42,128 nucleotides of DNA from an uncultured Opitutales bacterium (lineage in GTDB: Bacteria; Verrucomicrobiota; Verrucomicrobiia; Opitutales; Intestinicryptomonadaceae): contig URJY01000016.1 of the NCBI GenBank assembly GCA_900548275.1, positions 1 to 42,128 on the forward strand. The letters are read 5' to 3'. A program made the translations under genes and the position numbers. Positions 1 through 8,409 of the stretch are shown here, in pieces. Under the pieces are notes generated by a model. The model did no database searches. It had not been told where the DNA came from and saw nothing but the letters and a program-made list of their open reading frames with translations. Numbering within the stretch: the first letter of the stretch is position 1; every line of letters starts with the position of its first letter.

Positions 1-55
1 CCGAACGAAGTTCGGGCGTCAAGGGCTTCGCCTTTGCGTGCAGGCTGCAGCCTGC
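1..55. repeat. cluster of three short hairpins at the left edge
   Basis: Three adjacent inverted repeats fill the space downstream of the pilC stop codon. They are CCGAAC/GTTCGG (1-6 and 10-15), a weaker AAGG/CCTT stem (21-24 and 31-34), and the perfect 16-bp palindrome GCAGGCTGCAGCCTGC (40-55). No T-run follows on the minus strand inside the window, so this is not a textbook intrinsic terminator. It could be part of a REP-like repeat or a structured mRNA 3' end; the left edge cuts off the context. Confidence 0.45.
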
Positions 56-60
56 TCAAA

Positions 61-1302
61 TCAGCCGCCTGTCAGCTTTTGGATGATTTGGATGATGGGC
101 AGGAAGAGGGCGATAACAATCGTACCTACCATGACCGCCAAGAACACAATCATAATCGGCTCGATAACCGATGTTATGCCGCCCACCGCATTGTCGACTT
201 CTTCGTCATAGTTGTCTGCAATTCTGTTGAGCATTTCCGAGAGCTGACCCGTTTCTTCGCCGACTTCCACCATGCTTGTTACCATTGTGGGAAATATTTT
301 CTGCTGGTCGAGGGGCGTCGCGAGGGGTTCGCCGTCGCGGACTCTGTCGTGCACACGCAGGAGGGCGTCGGAAATTACGCTGTTTTTGATTGTGCCGCGC
401 GTGATATTGAGTGCTTCCAAAATGGGAACACCCGAAGCCAGCAGCGTACCGAACGTACGCGTAAAGCGCGCAACAGTCGATTTCATAACGAGGTCGCCGA
501 ACTTCGGCAGGCGCAAGCCCGCAATGTCCCAAAGCCTGATACCGACCTTCGTCTTGAAGAAAATCTTAACCGCTGCGATGGCGGCAATGACAATGCCGAG
601 CGTGGCGATGTAGTTTTGCTTCATAAAGTCGGAAATGTCGATAATCGTCTGCGTGAGGGCGGGCATAGGCGCGCCGTTGAGCATATCCGAGAAGATTTTC
701 TGGAACTGCGGAACGACGAAAATCATAAGGATGACCACAATCGCGAGCGCAACAGTCAAAATCACGATAGGATAAACCATCGCACTCTTGACCTTGTTTG
801 TGGTCTTCATCGCCTTTTCTTGGAACGTCGCAAGACGGTCGAGAACGACGTCGAGCACGCCGCCCGCTTCGCCCGCGCGCGCCATATTTATATAGAGCTT
901 GTCGAACACCTTTGGGTGCTGCTGCAGACCGTCGGAGAACTTATTACCCGTGCGAACCGCGTCGGCGAGGTTGTCTACAATGTCCTTGAAATAGGGATTC
1001 TTTTCCTGCCTGCCGATAACTTCGAGCGAACGCAGGAGCGGCAGACCCGCCTTGAGCAGGGTTGCGAGCTGGCGCGAGAAAATCGTGACATTTTCGCTCG
1101 TAACGCCCGTGCCGAACATCGGCTTGCGCTGTTTCTTCGCCGCCGCCTTCTTTTCCGACTGAATCGCGACTTCCGATATGCGCGATACCGTAAGCCCTTG
1201 GTCGGCGAGCTCCTTGCGCGCGGTGCGCTCGCTTGTCGATTCGAGCACGCCGCTCAACTCGCGGCCTTCTTTGTCCAAGGCTGAATATTTGAATTTTGCC
1301 AT
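61..1302 (-). CDS. pilC: type IV pilus / type II secretion inner-membrane platform protein (PilC/GspF)
   Basis: This 413-residue protein has the length and layout of the PilC/GspF family, the polytopic platform that couples the cytoplasmic assembly ATPase to pilin or pseudopilin polymerisation. Two GspF-type cytoplasmic helical domains (about residues 75-195 and 275-395) are separated by hydrophobic segments near 172-200 and 230-250, with a last one near 378-405. The N-terminal stretch resembles the usual PilC/GspF start, with a Lys/Ala-rich linker near residue 50. It is the last gene of a three-gene minus-strand set after two PilB-type ATPases, 36 bp downstream of the second, so co-transcription is likely. 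No prepilin, PilT, PilM-Q or peptidase gene lies in the window, so pilus and type II secretion roles cannot be told apart. The family call is firm; the gene name is by analogy. Confidence 0.93.
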   Translation of the reverse strand: MAKFKYSALDKEGRELSGVLESTSERTARKELADQGLTVSRISEVAIQSEKKAAAKKQRKPMFGTGVTSENVTIFSRQLATLLKAGLPLLRSLEVIGRQEKNPYFKDIVDNLADAVRTGNKFSDGLQQHPKVFDKLYINMARAGEAGGVLDVVLDRLATFQEKAMKTTNKVKSAMVYPIVILTVALAIVVILMIFVVPQFQKIFSDMLNGAPMPALTQTIIDISDFMKQNYIATLGIVIAAIAAVKIFFKTKVGIRLWDIAGLRLPKFGDLVMKSTVARFTRTFGTLLASGVPILEALNITRGTIKNSVISDALLRVHDRVRDGEPLATPLDQQKIFPTMVTSMVEVGEETGQLSEMLNRIADNYDEEVDNAVGGITSVIEPIMIVFLAVMVGTIVIALFLPIIQIIQKLTGG

Positions 1303-1338
1303 AGGTATAACCTTTTAATGATTCTTGGGGTGATGGGT

Positions 1339-3021
1339 TTAAGTGTATTTCAAAACTTCGTCGACGGTTGTTGCGCCGTCGAATATCGCGCGCAGACCGT
1401 CGTCTCTGAGGGTGCGCATGCCGAGCTCGATTGCCTTTTGCTTGAGAACCATAGTCGGGGCGCGGTTTGTAATTAAATCGCGCAGCGCGTCGTTGACAAG
1501 CAAAAGTTCGAAAAGCCCCTGCCGTCCGCGGTAGCCCGAGCCGCCGCAGTCGGCGCAGCCCTTGCCGAAGAAGAACTGCTTGTCGGCGATTTCAATCGGG
1601 TCGACGCCGAGGCGGTCGATAAGGTCTTGGTCGGGTTCGTACGCCGTGCGGCAGGTCGTGCAGATTTTGCGGACGAGTCGTTGACCGAGCACGCCTTCGA
1701 GCGAAGCCGCGATAAGATAGGGTTCGAGCCCCATATCCATAAGACGCGTAACAGCCCCCGGCGAGTCGTTCGTGTGGAGCGTGGCGAGCACGACGTGCCC
1801 CGTAAGGGACGCCTGAACCGCGATTTGCGCGGTTTCCAAGTCTCGGATTTCGCCGACCATTATCTTGTCGGGGTCCTGACGGAGGAACGCGCGCAGGCAT
1901 CGGGCGAAGTCGAGCCCGACTTGGTGGTTGATTTGCACCTGCATAATGCCGTCGATTTCGTATTCGACAGGGTCTTCTGAAGTGAGGATTTTCACGTCCA
2001 CCGTGTTGACTTCGCGCAGGGCTGAGTAAAGGGTTGTCGTCTTACCCGAACCCGTCGGACCGGTTACGATGAAAATACCGTTGGGCATCTTTACGAGCCT
2101 GCGGATATTGTTCATAATTTCATCGGTCATACTGAGCTTTTCGAGGTCGAGGTTGACGACGCTCTTGTCGAGAACACGGAGCACCACGCTCTCGCCGAAC
2201 TGGGTCGGGAGGGTGGACACACGCAGGTCGACGGGTCTGCCCGAGATTGTCATTTTGATTCTGCCGTCCTGCGGAATGCGGTTTTCGGCGATGTTCAGGT
2301 TCGCCAAAACCTTGATGCGCGAGATTACGGGCAGAGCCAAGCTCTTGGGCGGCGGAGCCATTTCGTAGAGCGCGCCGTCGATACGGTAGCGGATGCGGAA
2401 CTGGTCTTCGAACGGTTCGAAGTGGATGTCCGAGGCCTTGTCGCGGATTGCCTGCTGCAAAATGAGGTTTACGAAACGGATGATTGGCGTTTCGTTCGCC
2501 AGATTCGCCGCGTCGTTTTCGCCCGCGTCGTCGCCGAAATCGACTTGCGAGATTTCGGAAAGCAGGTCGTCGATGCTCGAGTTTTCCTCGCCGTAGCACT
2601 GCACGATGAGCGTGTCGACGGCGGCGGGGTCGGTAACGACCAAGTTCACGTCCTTGTTGAGCGTGAAAGTGAGGTCGTCGATAACCGCGCTGTTGAATGG
2701 GTCTTTCGCGAGCAGGGTAATCGACGTGTCGTCGACCCTAATCGGCACCACGCCGTAGGTTCTCGCCAGATTCGGACGCAGTTGGCGGTAGATGTCCTCG
2801 CGGATGTCGGCGGGCGGGATGGGCTCGTACTCGTACTTGAGGTCTTTTGCAATCGCCTCCAGAAGCTGCGACTTTTCTACAAGCCCCGAATCGACCGCCG
2901 CGTCCGCCAGCGACTTGCCCGTGCTGTTGCGCGTTTCGTTGAGTTCGTCAAGCTGCTGTTTGTCGAGAAGCTTGGCGGTCAGAAGAATATCGTAAATTGC
3001 GTTGTTATGGTCTTCGAACAT
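1339..3021 (-). CDS. pilB: type IV pilus / type II secretion assembly ATPase (PilB/GspE), second copy
   Basis: A 560-residue AAA-like secretion ATPase that powers pilin or pseudopilin assembly at the inner-membrane face. The N-terminal 150 residues form a GspE_N/MshEN-type regulatory domain. The ATPase core carries Walker A GPTGSGKTTTLYSAL (near 319), a Walker B region with GEIRDLETAQ and the His-box LATLHTND. A C-terminal zinc tetracysteine motif of the form CxxC...CxxC (near 455-495) marks GspE/PilB rather than PilT. It lies 12 bp downstream of a second ATPase of the same family. The two share the core but differ clearly in the N-terminal domain and linkers, so this is an old duplication or two specialised motors, not a recent copy. 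All catalytic motifs are intact. Confidence 0.94.
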   Translation of the reverse strand: MFEDHNNAIYDILLTAKLLDKQQLDELNETRNSTGKSLADAAVDSGLVEKSQLLEAIAKDLKYEYEPIPPADIREDIYRQLRPNLARTYGVVPIRVDDTSITLLAKDPFNSAVIDDLTFTLNKDVNLVVTDPAAVDTLIVQCYGEENSSIDDLLSEISQVDFGDDAGENDAANLANETPIIRFVNLILQQAIRDKASDIHFEPFEDQFRIRYRIDGALYEMAPPPKSLALPVISRIKVLANLNIAENRIPQDGRIKMTISGRPVDLRVSTLPTQFGESVVLRVLDKSVVNLDLEKLSMTDEIMNNIRRLVKMPNGIFIVTGPTGSGKTTTLYSALREVNTVDVKILTSEDPVEYEIDGIMQVQINHQVGLDFARCLRAFLRQDPDKIMVGEIRDLETAQIAVQASLTGHVVLATLHTNDSPGAVTRLMDMGLEPYLIAASLEGVLGQRLVRKICTTCRTAYEPDQDLIDRLGVDPIEIADKQFFFGKGCADCGGSGYRGRQGLFELLLVNDALRDLITNRAPTMVLKQKAIELGMRTLRDDGLRAIFDGATTVDEVLKYT

Positions 3022-3033
3022 TGCGGTAAAATC

Positions 3034-4752
3034 CTATGCTTCGTTCATTGTAACTTTGAGAACTTCGTCGGCGGTGGTCAGCCCGCTCGACACCTTTCGC
3101 ACGCCGTCTTCGCGCATTATGCGCATGCCGAGCTCGCGGGCTTTCGTTCGCAGTTCGACAAGGGTTCTGCCCTCGTAAATCATCTGCTGAAGCTCTTCGT
3201 TGACGATGAATATTTCGAAAATACCCATGCGGCCGCGGTAGCCGATTCCGTTGCACTTGGGGCAACCTTCGCCGTGGTAGAACGTCATCTTCGACGCCTC
3301 TATTTCGTTTATGCCTATAGCCTGCAGTATGTGGGGGTCGGGCGAATACGCCGCCTTGCAGTGCACGCAGTTTTTGCGGACGAGTCGCTGTGCGAGAGCC
3401 GCGCGGAGCGACGCGCTGACAAGGAACGGTTTTACGCCGATGTCCACCAGACGCGTTACCGCACTGGGAGCGTCGTTTGTGTGCAGCGTACTGAAAACCA
3501 TATGACCCGTAAGCGAGGCGTTGATGGCGATTTCCGCAGTTTCCAAGTCTCGGATTTCGCCTATCATTATGATGTTCGGGGCTTGGCGGAGCATCGAGCG
3601 CAGAGCCGCCGCAAAAGTCATGCCCACTTCGCGCCGCACCTGAACCTGATTGATGCCCGTCATCTGGTATTCGACAGGGTCTTCAACCGTGATGATTTTG
3701 CGGTCGGGGTGGTTGAGGTAGTTGAGGGCTGAGTAAAGGGTTGTCGATTTACCCGAACCCGTCGGGCCCGTAACGAGGAAAATGCCGTCCGCCATTCCGA
3801 CGATTCTTTCGAATACCGCTTGGTCGTCGGAGAAGAAGCCGAGTTCGGGAAGCCCGAGCCTCAAGCCCTCCTTGTCGAGAATACGCATAACGATGCTTTC
3901 GCCGTAGACCGTCGGCAGGCTCGAAACACGCAAGTCGATTTCCTTTTTATTATATACAATCTGGATTCTGCCGTCCTGCGGAACGCGCTTTTCGGCGATT
4001 GAAATGTTCGCCATCAGCTTGAGACGCGAAATAATCGAAGGCTGCAGACGCTTGGGCGGATTTTCGACTTCGAGCAGCACGCCGTCGATGCGGTAGCGGA
4101 TTCTGAAACGCTTCTCGAGCGGCTCGAGGTGGATGTCGGAAGCCCTGCGCTTGACCGCCTCGGTGATGAGCTTGTGCACATAGCGGATGATGGGCGCTTC
4201 CTCTTCGGATACGCCTTCTTCGTTGCCCGTATCAAGGCCCTTGATGTCGCCGGTGTCTTCGGACGCGCCCTCCGTGCCGAGGATGTCGCCGTAGGCGTTC
4301 ACGCCGTAGTGCTCGTCGATTGCGCTCTTGATGTCGGCGGGGGTCGCAATGCGGATGTCGATTGGCATCCCGATGATGTGGCTGAGGTTGTCCACAACAT
4401 CCATATCCATCGGGTCGATAACCGCAAGCTCGAGCTGACCCGAGGTAATCGCCACGGGGAACACGTTGTACTTGCAGGCGTTTTCCCGCGATACGAGCTT
4501 TTTTACGTCGTCGTCTACGGTGAGGTTTTGGAGCGAAATGAACGGCACGTTGAACTCGTTTGCGAGCATAAACGAAATGTCGTCGTACTTGCAGTACTTG
4601 CGTTCGACGAGCAGGTCGATAATTTTTCCGTCTACATCGGCGGTTGTGGCGTCCTTTGCCAGAAGCTCCTCGCGGGCGTTCGCGATAACGTCGGCGGGCA
4701 CAAGCCCCTTTTCTTCCATCAGTTGCAATACAAAATCGTCTGCGGATGTCAT
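3034..4752 (-). CDS. pilB: type IV pilus / type II secretion assembly ATPase (PilB/GspE), first copy
   Basis: A 572-residue secretion ATPase and first gene of the pilB-pilB-pilC set. The MshEN/GspE_N domain (about 1-150) is followed by an acidic linker (about 155-185) and the core with Walker A GPTGSGKSTTLYSAL (near 327), GEIRDLETAE, the His-box FSTLHTND and a CxxC...CxxC zinc motif (near 455-490). The ATG at 4752 is chosen over the in-frame TTG one codon upstream because GGAG lies 6 nt before the ATG but only 4 nt before the TTG. A plausible promoter lies about 20 bp upstream. The tandem arrangement suggests either a hetero-oligomeric motor or two motors sharing one PilC. Family assignment is firm; the split of work between the copies is unknown. 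Confidence 0.94.
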   Translation of the reverse strand: MTSADDFVLQLMEEKGLVPADVIANAREELLAKDATTADVDGKIIDLLVERKYCKYDDISFMLANEFNVPFISLQNLTVDDDVKKLVSRENACKYNVFPVAITSGQLELAVIDPMDMDVVDNLSHIIGMPIDIRIATPADIKSAIDEHYGVNAYGDILGTEGASEDTGDIKGLDTGNEEGVSEEEAPIIRYVHKLITEAVKRRASDIHLEPLEKRFRIRYRIDGVLLEVENPPKRLQPSIISRLKLMANISIAEKRVPQDGRIQIVYNKKEIDLRVSSLPTVYGESIVMRILDKEGLRLGLPELGFFSDDQAVFERIVGMADGIFLVTGPTGSGKSTTLYSALNYLNHPDRKIITVEDPVEYQMTGINQVQVRREVGMTFAAALRSMLRQAPNIIMIGEIRDLETAEIAINASLTGHMVFSTLHTNDAPSAVTRLVDIGVKPFLVSASLRAALAQRLVRKNCVHCKAAYSPDPHILQAIGINEIEASKMTFYHGEGCPKCNGIGYRGRMGIFEIFIVNEELQQMIYEGRTLVELRTKARELGMRIMREDGVRKVSSGLTTADEVLKVTMNEA

Positions 4753-4769
4753 CAATATCTCCGTTGTGT

Positions 4770-4799
4770 ATAATATAAGATTAAAGTAGAAAGCGTGAA
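4770..4799 (-). promoter_or_regulatory. probable sigma70-type promoter of the pilB-pilB-pilC operon
   Basis: Read on the minus strand there is a TTCACG -35-like hexamer (4794-4799) and a TATTAT -10-like hexamer (4770-4775), separated by 18 bp. Transcription would begin about 10 bp before the GGAG ribosome-binding site of the first ATPase. The hexamers are imperfect, so this is a reasonable but unproven call. Confidence 0.4.
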
Positions 4800-4808
4800 T
4801 TTAGCGGT

Positions 4809-4848
4809 TTTTCGGAAATTTTTCAATCTTTGTTTTCGGAAATTTTTC
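4809..4848. repeat. 16-bp direct repeat in a divergent intergenic region
   Basis: The 16-mer TTTTCGGAAATTTTTC occurs twice, at 4809-4824 and 4833-4848, identical and with starts 24 bp apart. Each copy contains a near-palindromic GGAAATTTTTC core. The pair lies between the divergent pilB operon and the lipoprotein gene, just upstream of the likely pilB promoter. That placement suits a binding site for a regulator acting on one or both genes. The function is inferred. Confidence 0.5.
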
Positions 4849-4931
4849 GTCGGTCGATTTTTCTTGCGCCGCTTTGCCGCACGTCTACTCTTCGGGGTGA
4901 TTCCGATACCGTAATTTGGGAGGATGTATAT

Positions 4932-6710
4932 ATGAATTGTTTTGCGAAAATCTGCCTTTCCGCCTTTGCCGCACTGCTGTGCGCATGTTCCTCCGCCGAC
5001 TCGTCCGAACGCCAATCGGCGCGCGCCGACAGTCCGCGCCAGACCGCGGTCGTAAGCTTTACGAAAAACGACGGCGGCGTTGTGTCGCGCACATTCGAAC
5101 TCGAGCCGCAACCCGACGGCGCGGCGCGGCTTGTCGTGCCCGCCGACAGCGTTCCGACCGACGCGAAGCTGCTCGACATCGTGCACTGCGCATTCACGGC
5201 AAAAAAGGGCGAAAGCGGCTTCTGGCTCTTTCCGCGCGGCGAGTACGGACAGTTCGATTCCGACAACGGAGTGTTCACCTTCAAAAGTCTGATTATGCCG
5301 TTCTACGGAATGCAGACCCCGCGCGGAACGTACATCGGCTTGGTCAAGGGCTTCCGCTTCGGACTTTTTACGCGCGTGTCGGCGGAAAAGGGCAACTACA
5401 AACTTTCGCTGCGCTCCGACCTCTACAAGACCGCGGGAGTCAAGCCCTACGAAGACATAGTCGTAGACTACTACAGACTCGACGGCGAAGACGCAAACTA
5501 CAGCGGAATTGCCCGATTCTACCGCAACTACCAGCTTTCGCGCGGCGCGTGTAAGCCGCTGAAAGACCGCTTCGCCGACCGCCCCGATTTGCGCTATCAA
5601 GTCGATTCCATTCCCGTACGCATCCAGTACCACGCGGCAAAGCAAAAGCCCGCGGGCGGCAAAAAGGAGCACTACACGCCCGCCGACGAGCCGCCGATGA
5701 AAGTCTACCTAAGCTTTGCCGATTCCGTAAAATTCGTCCGCGCGATAAAAGACGCGGGGGTGGATAAAATCACGTTCTGCTCGGCGGGATGGCAGAGCGG
5801 CGGATACGACGGACGCTTCCCCGACATCTTCCCGATAGACGCCGAACTCGGCGGCGAGGAGGGGCTTAAGGCGTTCACAAAGGCGGTTCGCGATATGGGC
5901 TACCTTATTTCGGCGCATACAAACAGCACCGACTGCTACTCGTGTTCGCGCCTTTGGACGGAGGATATGGTTTGCCGCAATTCCGACGGAAGCCTTGCAA
6001 AAAACGGCATTTGGTGCGGCGGCAGGGCGTACAACCTCTGCCTGAAATACGCGTGGGACAACTTTCTGCCCAAGCAGATTGACGAAATGGGGCGGCTCGG
6101 CTTTACCGCTCCCCACTACATAGACGTTTTCAGCGCGGTAAATCCGTACGCGTGCTACAACCCGAAACACGCGGTCAATCCGAAGGAGGCTGCGGAGTAC
6201 CAGAACAAAATAGCGCAGAAATGTATCGACGTTTTCGGGGGCTTCGCGTCGGAGAGCGGCTTTGACCACATTATAGACAAGCTCGACTACTGCAATTACG
6301 TAGGCAACCGCATACAGTACGAGGGTACAAAGCCGCTCATCAAGCGCGTGCTACCGATTTGGGAAATCGTCTACCACGGAATCGTTTTGTACAATCCCGA
6401 CCGCTACACCCAACAGTACATATCGGGCGACAAAAGGAAAGTTCTGCGACTGATGGAATTCGGCGGCAGACCCATCATCTATACGAACAAGTTCGCAAGT
6501 ATTCCGAAAATCGCGGCTCTCTACGAACTCTACAAACCCGTAAGACACCTCCAGACCGAATTTATATATTCGCATTCCGAACTTTCCGACGGCGTGTATC
6601 TTACAAAATACGAAAACGGCGCGGAAACCGTCTGCAACTATTCGCAAAAGCCCTTTGCCTACAGGGGCGAAACGGTCGCGCCGCTCGACTACAAACTTTT
6701 CGAAAAATAG
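4932..6710 (+). CDS. putative GH129/GH101-like glycosidase, lipoprotein
   Basis: The start is set at the ATG at 4932, preceded by GGGAGG with 8 nt spacing. It opens directly into a lipoprotein signal peptide (MNCFAKIC... with an LCAC lipobox near residue 20); further upstream in-frame starts would bury that signal. The 592-residue product has an N-terminal beta-rich region (about 40-220) and a TIM-barrel-like half with a conserved-looking W-S-G-G-Y-D-G-R segment. Asp398 (in YIDVF) and Glu441 (in SESGF) lie 43 residues apart, suitable for the nucleophile and acid/base of a retaining GH101/GH129-type alpha-N-acetylgalactosaminidase, which acts on mucin-type O-glycans. The family is recognised from overall style, not from a search, so the substrate is uncertain. 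The gene stands alone, with a terminator behind it. The lipobox predicts attachment to a membrane on the periplasmic or outer face. Confidence 0.55.
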   Translation: MNCFAKICLSAFAALLCACSSADSSERQSARADSPRQTAVVSFTKNDGGVVSRTFELEPQPDGAARLVVPADSVPTDAKLLDIVHCAFTAKKGESGFWLFPRGEYGQFDSDNGVFTFKSLIMPFYGMQTPRGTYIGLVKGFRFGLFTRVSAEKGNYKLSLRSDLYKTAGVKPYEDIVVDYYRLDGEDANYSGIARFYRNYQLSRGACKPLKDRFADRPDLRYQVDSIPVRIQYHAAKQKPAGGKKEHYTPADEPPMKVYLSFADSVKFVRAIKDAGVDKITFCSAGWQSGGYDGRFPDIFPIDAELGGEEGLKAFTKAVRDMGYLISAHTNSTDCYSCSRLWTEDMVCRNSDGSLAKNGIWCGGRAYNLCLKYAWDNFLPKQIDEMGRLGFTAPHYIDVFSAVNPYACYNPKHAVNPKEAAEYQNKIAQKCIDVFGGFASESGFDHIIDKLDYCNYVGNRIQYEGTKPLIKRVLPIWEIVYHGIVLYNPDRYTQQYISGDKRKVLRLMEFGGRPIIYTNKFASIPKIAALYELYKPVRHLQTEFIYSHSELSDGVYLTKYENGAETVCNYSQKPFAYRGETVAPLDYKLFEK

Positions 6711-6725
6711 CTTTCGCAAATCGGT

Positions 6726-6766
6726 AAAGCCCGCGCAATTCCCGTTTTGGGAACTGCGCGGGCTTT
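6726..6766 (+). terminator. intrinsic terminator after the GH129-like lipoprotein gene
   Basis: A 12-bp perfect stem, AAAGCCCGCGCA (6726-6737) pairing with TGCGCGGGCTTT (6755-6766), is extended inward by a second short ATTCCC/GGGAA stem. It begins 15 bp after the stop codon. The T-rich tail is short (TTTGTTCTTT). It separates this gene from the metG operon. Confidence 0.8.
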
Positions 6767-6874
6767 GTTCTTTCGACTTTCGTTTGTATGCAAATGTCCG
6801 AAAAATCGGCGGTTTTTGCCTAAAATGTACAGAAAAAGCTTTAAATTTCGGCGTATCGGCTCATATATGGAGAA

Positions 6875-8407
6875 ATGAAGAATTTTTATCTGACAACGGC
6901 AATCGACTACGCAAACGGCTCGCCCCACCTCGGGCACGCCTACGAAAAGGTTCTCAGCGACGTAATCGTGCGCTACAAACGCCTTTGCGGAGTGCCCGTA
7001 TACTTCCTTACGGGGCTTGACGAACACGGACAGAAAGTGCAGCAGAGCGCGAGAAAGGCGGGCGTCGCTCCCATCGACTTCTGCGACGAACAGGCGGCGA
7101 AATTCACCGCGATGTGCAAAACCCTCGACATCTCGAACGACGACTACATCCGCACGTCGCAGCCGCGCCACATCAAGGTCGTAAAGGAAATCCTCCAGAA
7201 ACTCTACGACAAGGGCGACATCTACAAGGCGGAATACAAGGGCTTCTACTCCGCGCGCCAAGAGCAGTTCCTTCAGGAAAAAGACCGCGTCGACGGCAAG
7301 TGGCCCGAGATTTTCGGCGAAGTCGTGGAAATCACCGAGAGCAACTACTTCTTCAAAATCCGCCAGTACCAAGACTGGCTCTTGGATTTCCTCGACAAGA
7401 ACGAAGACTTCATCTTCCCGCGTTTCCGCGCAAAGCAGGTCAAGGAATTTCTCAAAGAACCGCTCAACGACCTTTGCATTTCGCGCCCGAAGGAACGCCT
7501 CGAATGGGGCATCGAGCTGCCGTTCGACACCGACTACGTAACCTACGTGTGGTTCGACGCGCTCGTAAATTACATCTCGGCGGTCGGCTACGGCACCGAC
7601 GAATTCGAAAAGAACTGGCCCGCCGACTTCCACGTAATCGGCAAGGACATCCTCGTCCCCCCGCACTCGGTCTACTGGCCGATTATGCTCCACGCGGCGG
7701 GAATCGAGCTGCCCAAGTCGCTGCTCGTGCACGGTTGGTGGCTTGCTTCGGGCGAAAAGATGTCGAAAAGCTTGGGCAACATCGTAAACCCGCTCGACTT
7801 GGTGGAAAAATTCGGCGTCGACGCATTCCGCTACTTCCTCATGCGCGAAATGAACGTCGGGCAGGACTCGGACTTCTCGTTCGACCTCTTCCTGACCCGC
7901 TACACGTCCGACCTCGGCAACGACCTCGGCAACCTGTTGAGCCGACTTCTGAATATGGGCAAACGCTATTGCGACGGCGTCGTTCCCGCCGCCGCCGTTT
8001 CGGAGGACTTCGAAAACGCGCTCATCACACTTGCGGGCGAAACGTCGGCCGAGGTTCTGCGGCTCTACGACGGAATGCAGTTCCACATCGCCCTCGAAAA
8101 GACCTTCAACTTCATCCGCGCGATAAACCGCTACGCCGAACAGCGCGCGCCGTGGAAACTCGCAAAGAGTCAGGAACCCGCCGACCGCAAACTGCTCGAA
8201 ACGACGCTTGCGAATATGGCGGAGGGCTTGCGCGTTTCCGCCGTCCTTCTCGCGCCGATTATGCCGCGCGTTTCGGAGAAAATCCTCGTGCTCTTGGGCG
8301 CGGAGAAAATCGAAAAGTTCGAGGGCAACACGCAGTGGTCGAACGCACTCGAGGGTAAAACACTCGGAGCGCAGGAAATCCTCTTCCCGCGTCCCGTCGC
8401 CGAATAG
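6875..8407 (+). CDS. metG: methionyl-tRNA synthetase
   Basis: This 510-residue class I aminoacyl-tRNA synthetase charges tRNA-Met with methionine in the cytoplasm. The HIGH-type motif is HLGH (residues 17-20), following the characteristic TTAIDYANGSPHLGHA opening. The KMSKS loop is intact near residue 294 (GEKMSKSLGN), after a VHGWW segment. The anticodon-binding helical domain occupies the last 150 or so residues. In the connective-peptide knuckle the usual zinc cysteines are missing: the region reads FYSARQEQFL where zinc-type enzymes have CxxC-like pairs. There is also no C-terminal EMAP/Arc1p-like tRNA-binding domain, so this is the short, zinc-free form. GGAGA lies just upstream of the ATG. 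thiC begins 2 bp after the stop, giving a metG-thiC operon. Confidence 0.97.
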   Translation: MKNFYLTTAIDYANGSPHLGHAYEKVLSDVIVRYKRLCGVPVYFLTGLDEHGQKVQQSARKAGVAPIDFCDEQAAKFTAMCKTLDISNDDYIRTSQPRHIKVVKEILQKLYDKGDIYKAEYKGFYSARQEQFLQEKDRVDGKWPEIFGEVVEITESNYFFKIRQYQDWLLDFLDKNEDFIFPRFRAKQVKEFLKEPLNDLCISRPKERLEWGIELPFDTDYVTYVWFDALVNYISAVGYGTDEFEKNWPADFHVIGKDILVPPHSVYWPIMLHAAGIELPKSLLVHGWWLASGEKMSKSLGNIVNPLDLVEKFGVDAFRYFLMREMNVGQDSDFSFDLFLTRYTSDLGNDLGNLLSRLLNMGKRYCDGVVPAAAVSEDFENALITLAGETSAEVLRLYDGMQFHIALEKTFNFIRAINRYAEQRAPWKLAKSQEPADRKLLETTLANMAEGLRVSAVLLAPIMPRVSEKILVLLGAEKIEKFEGNTQWSNALEGKTLGAQEILFPRPVAE

Positions 8408-8409
8408 CC

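Noticed and set aside
6767..6875. A TPP or SAM/methionine riboswitch before metG-thiC
   Set aside because: The 108-bp leader shows none of the conserved core elements I would expect for a TPP aptamer and no terminator or anti-terminator pair.
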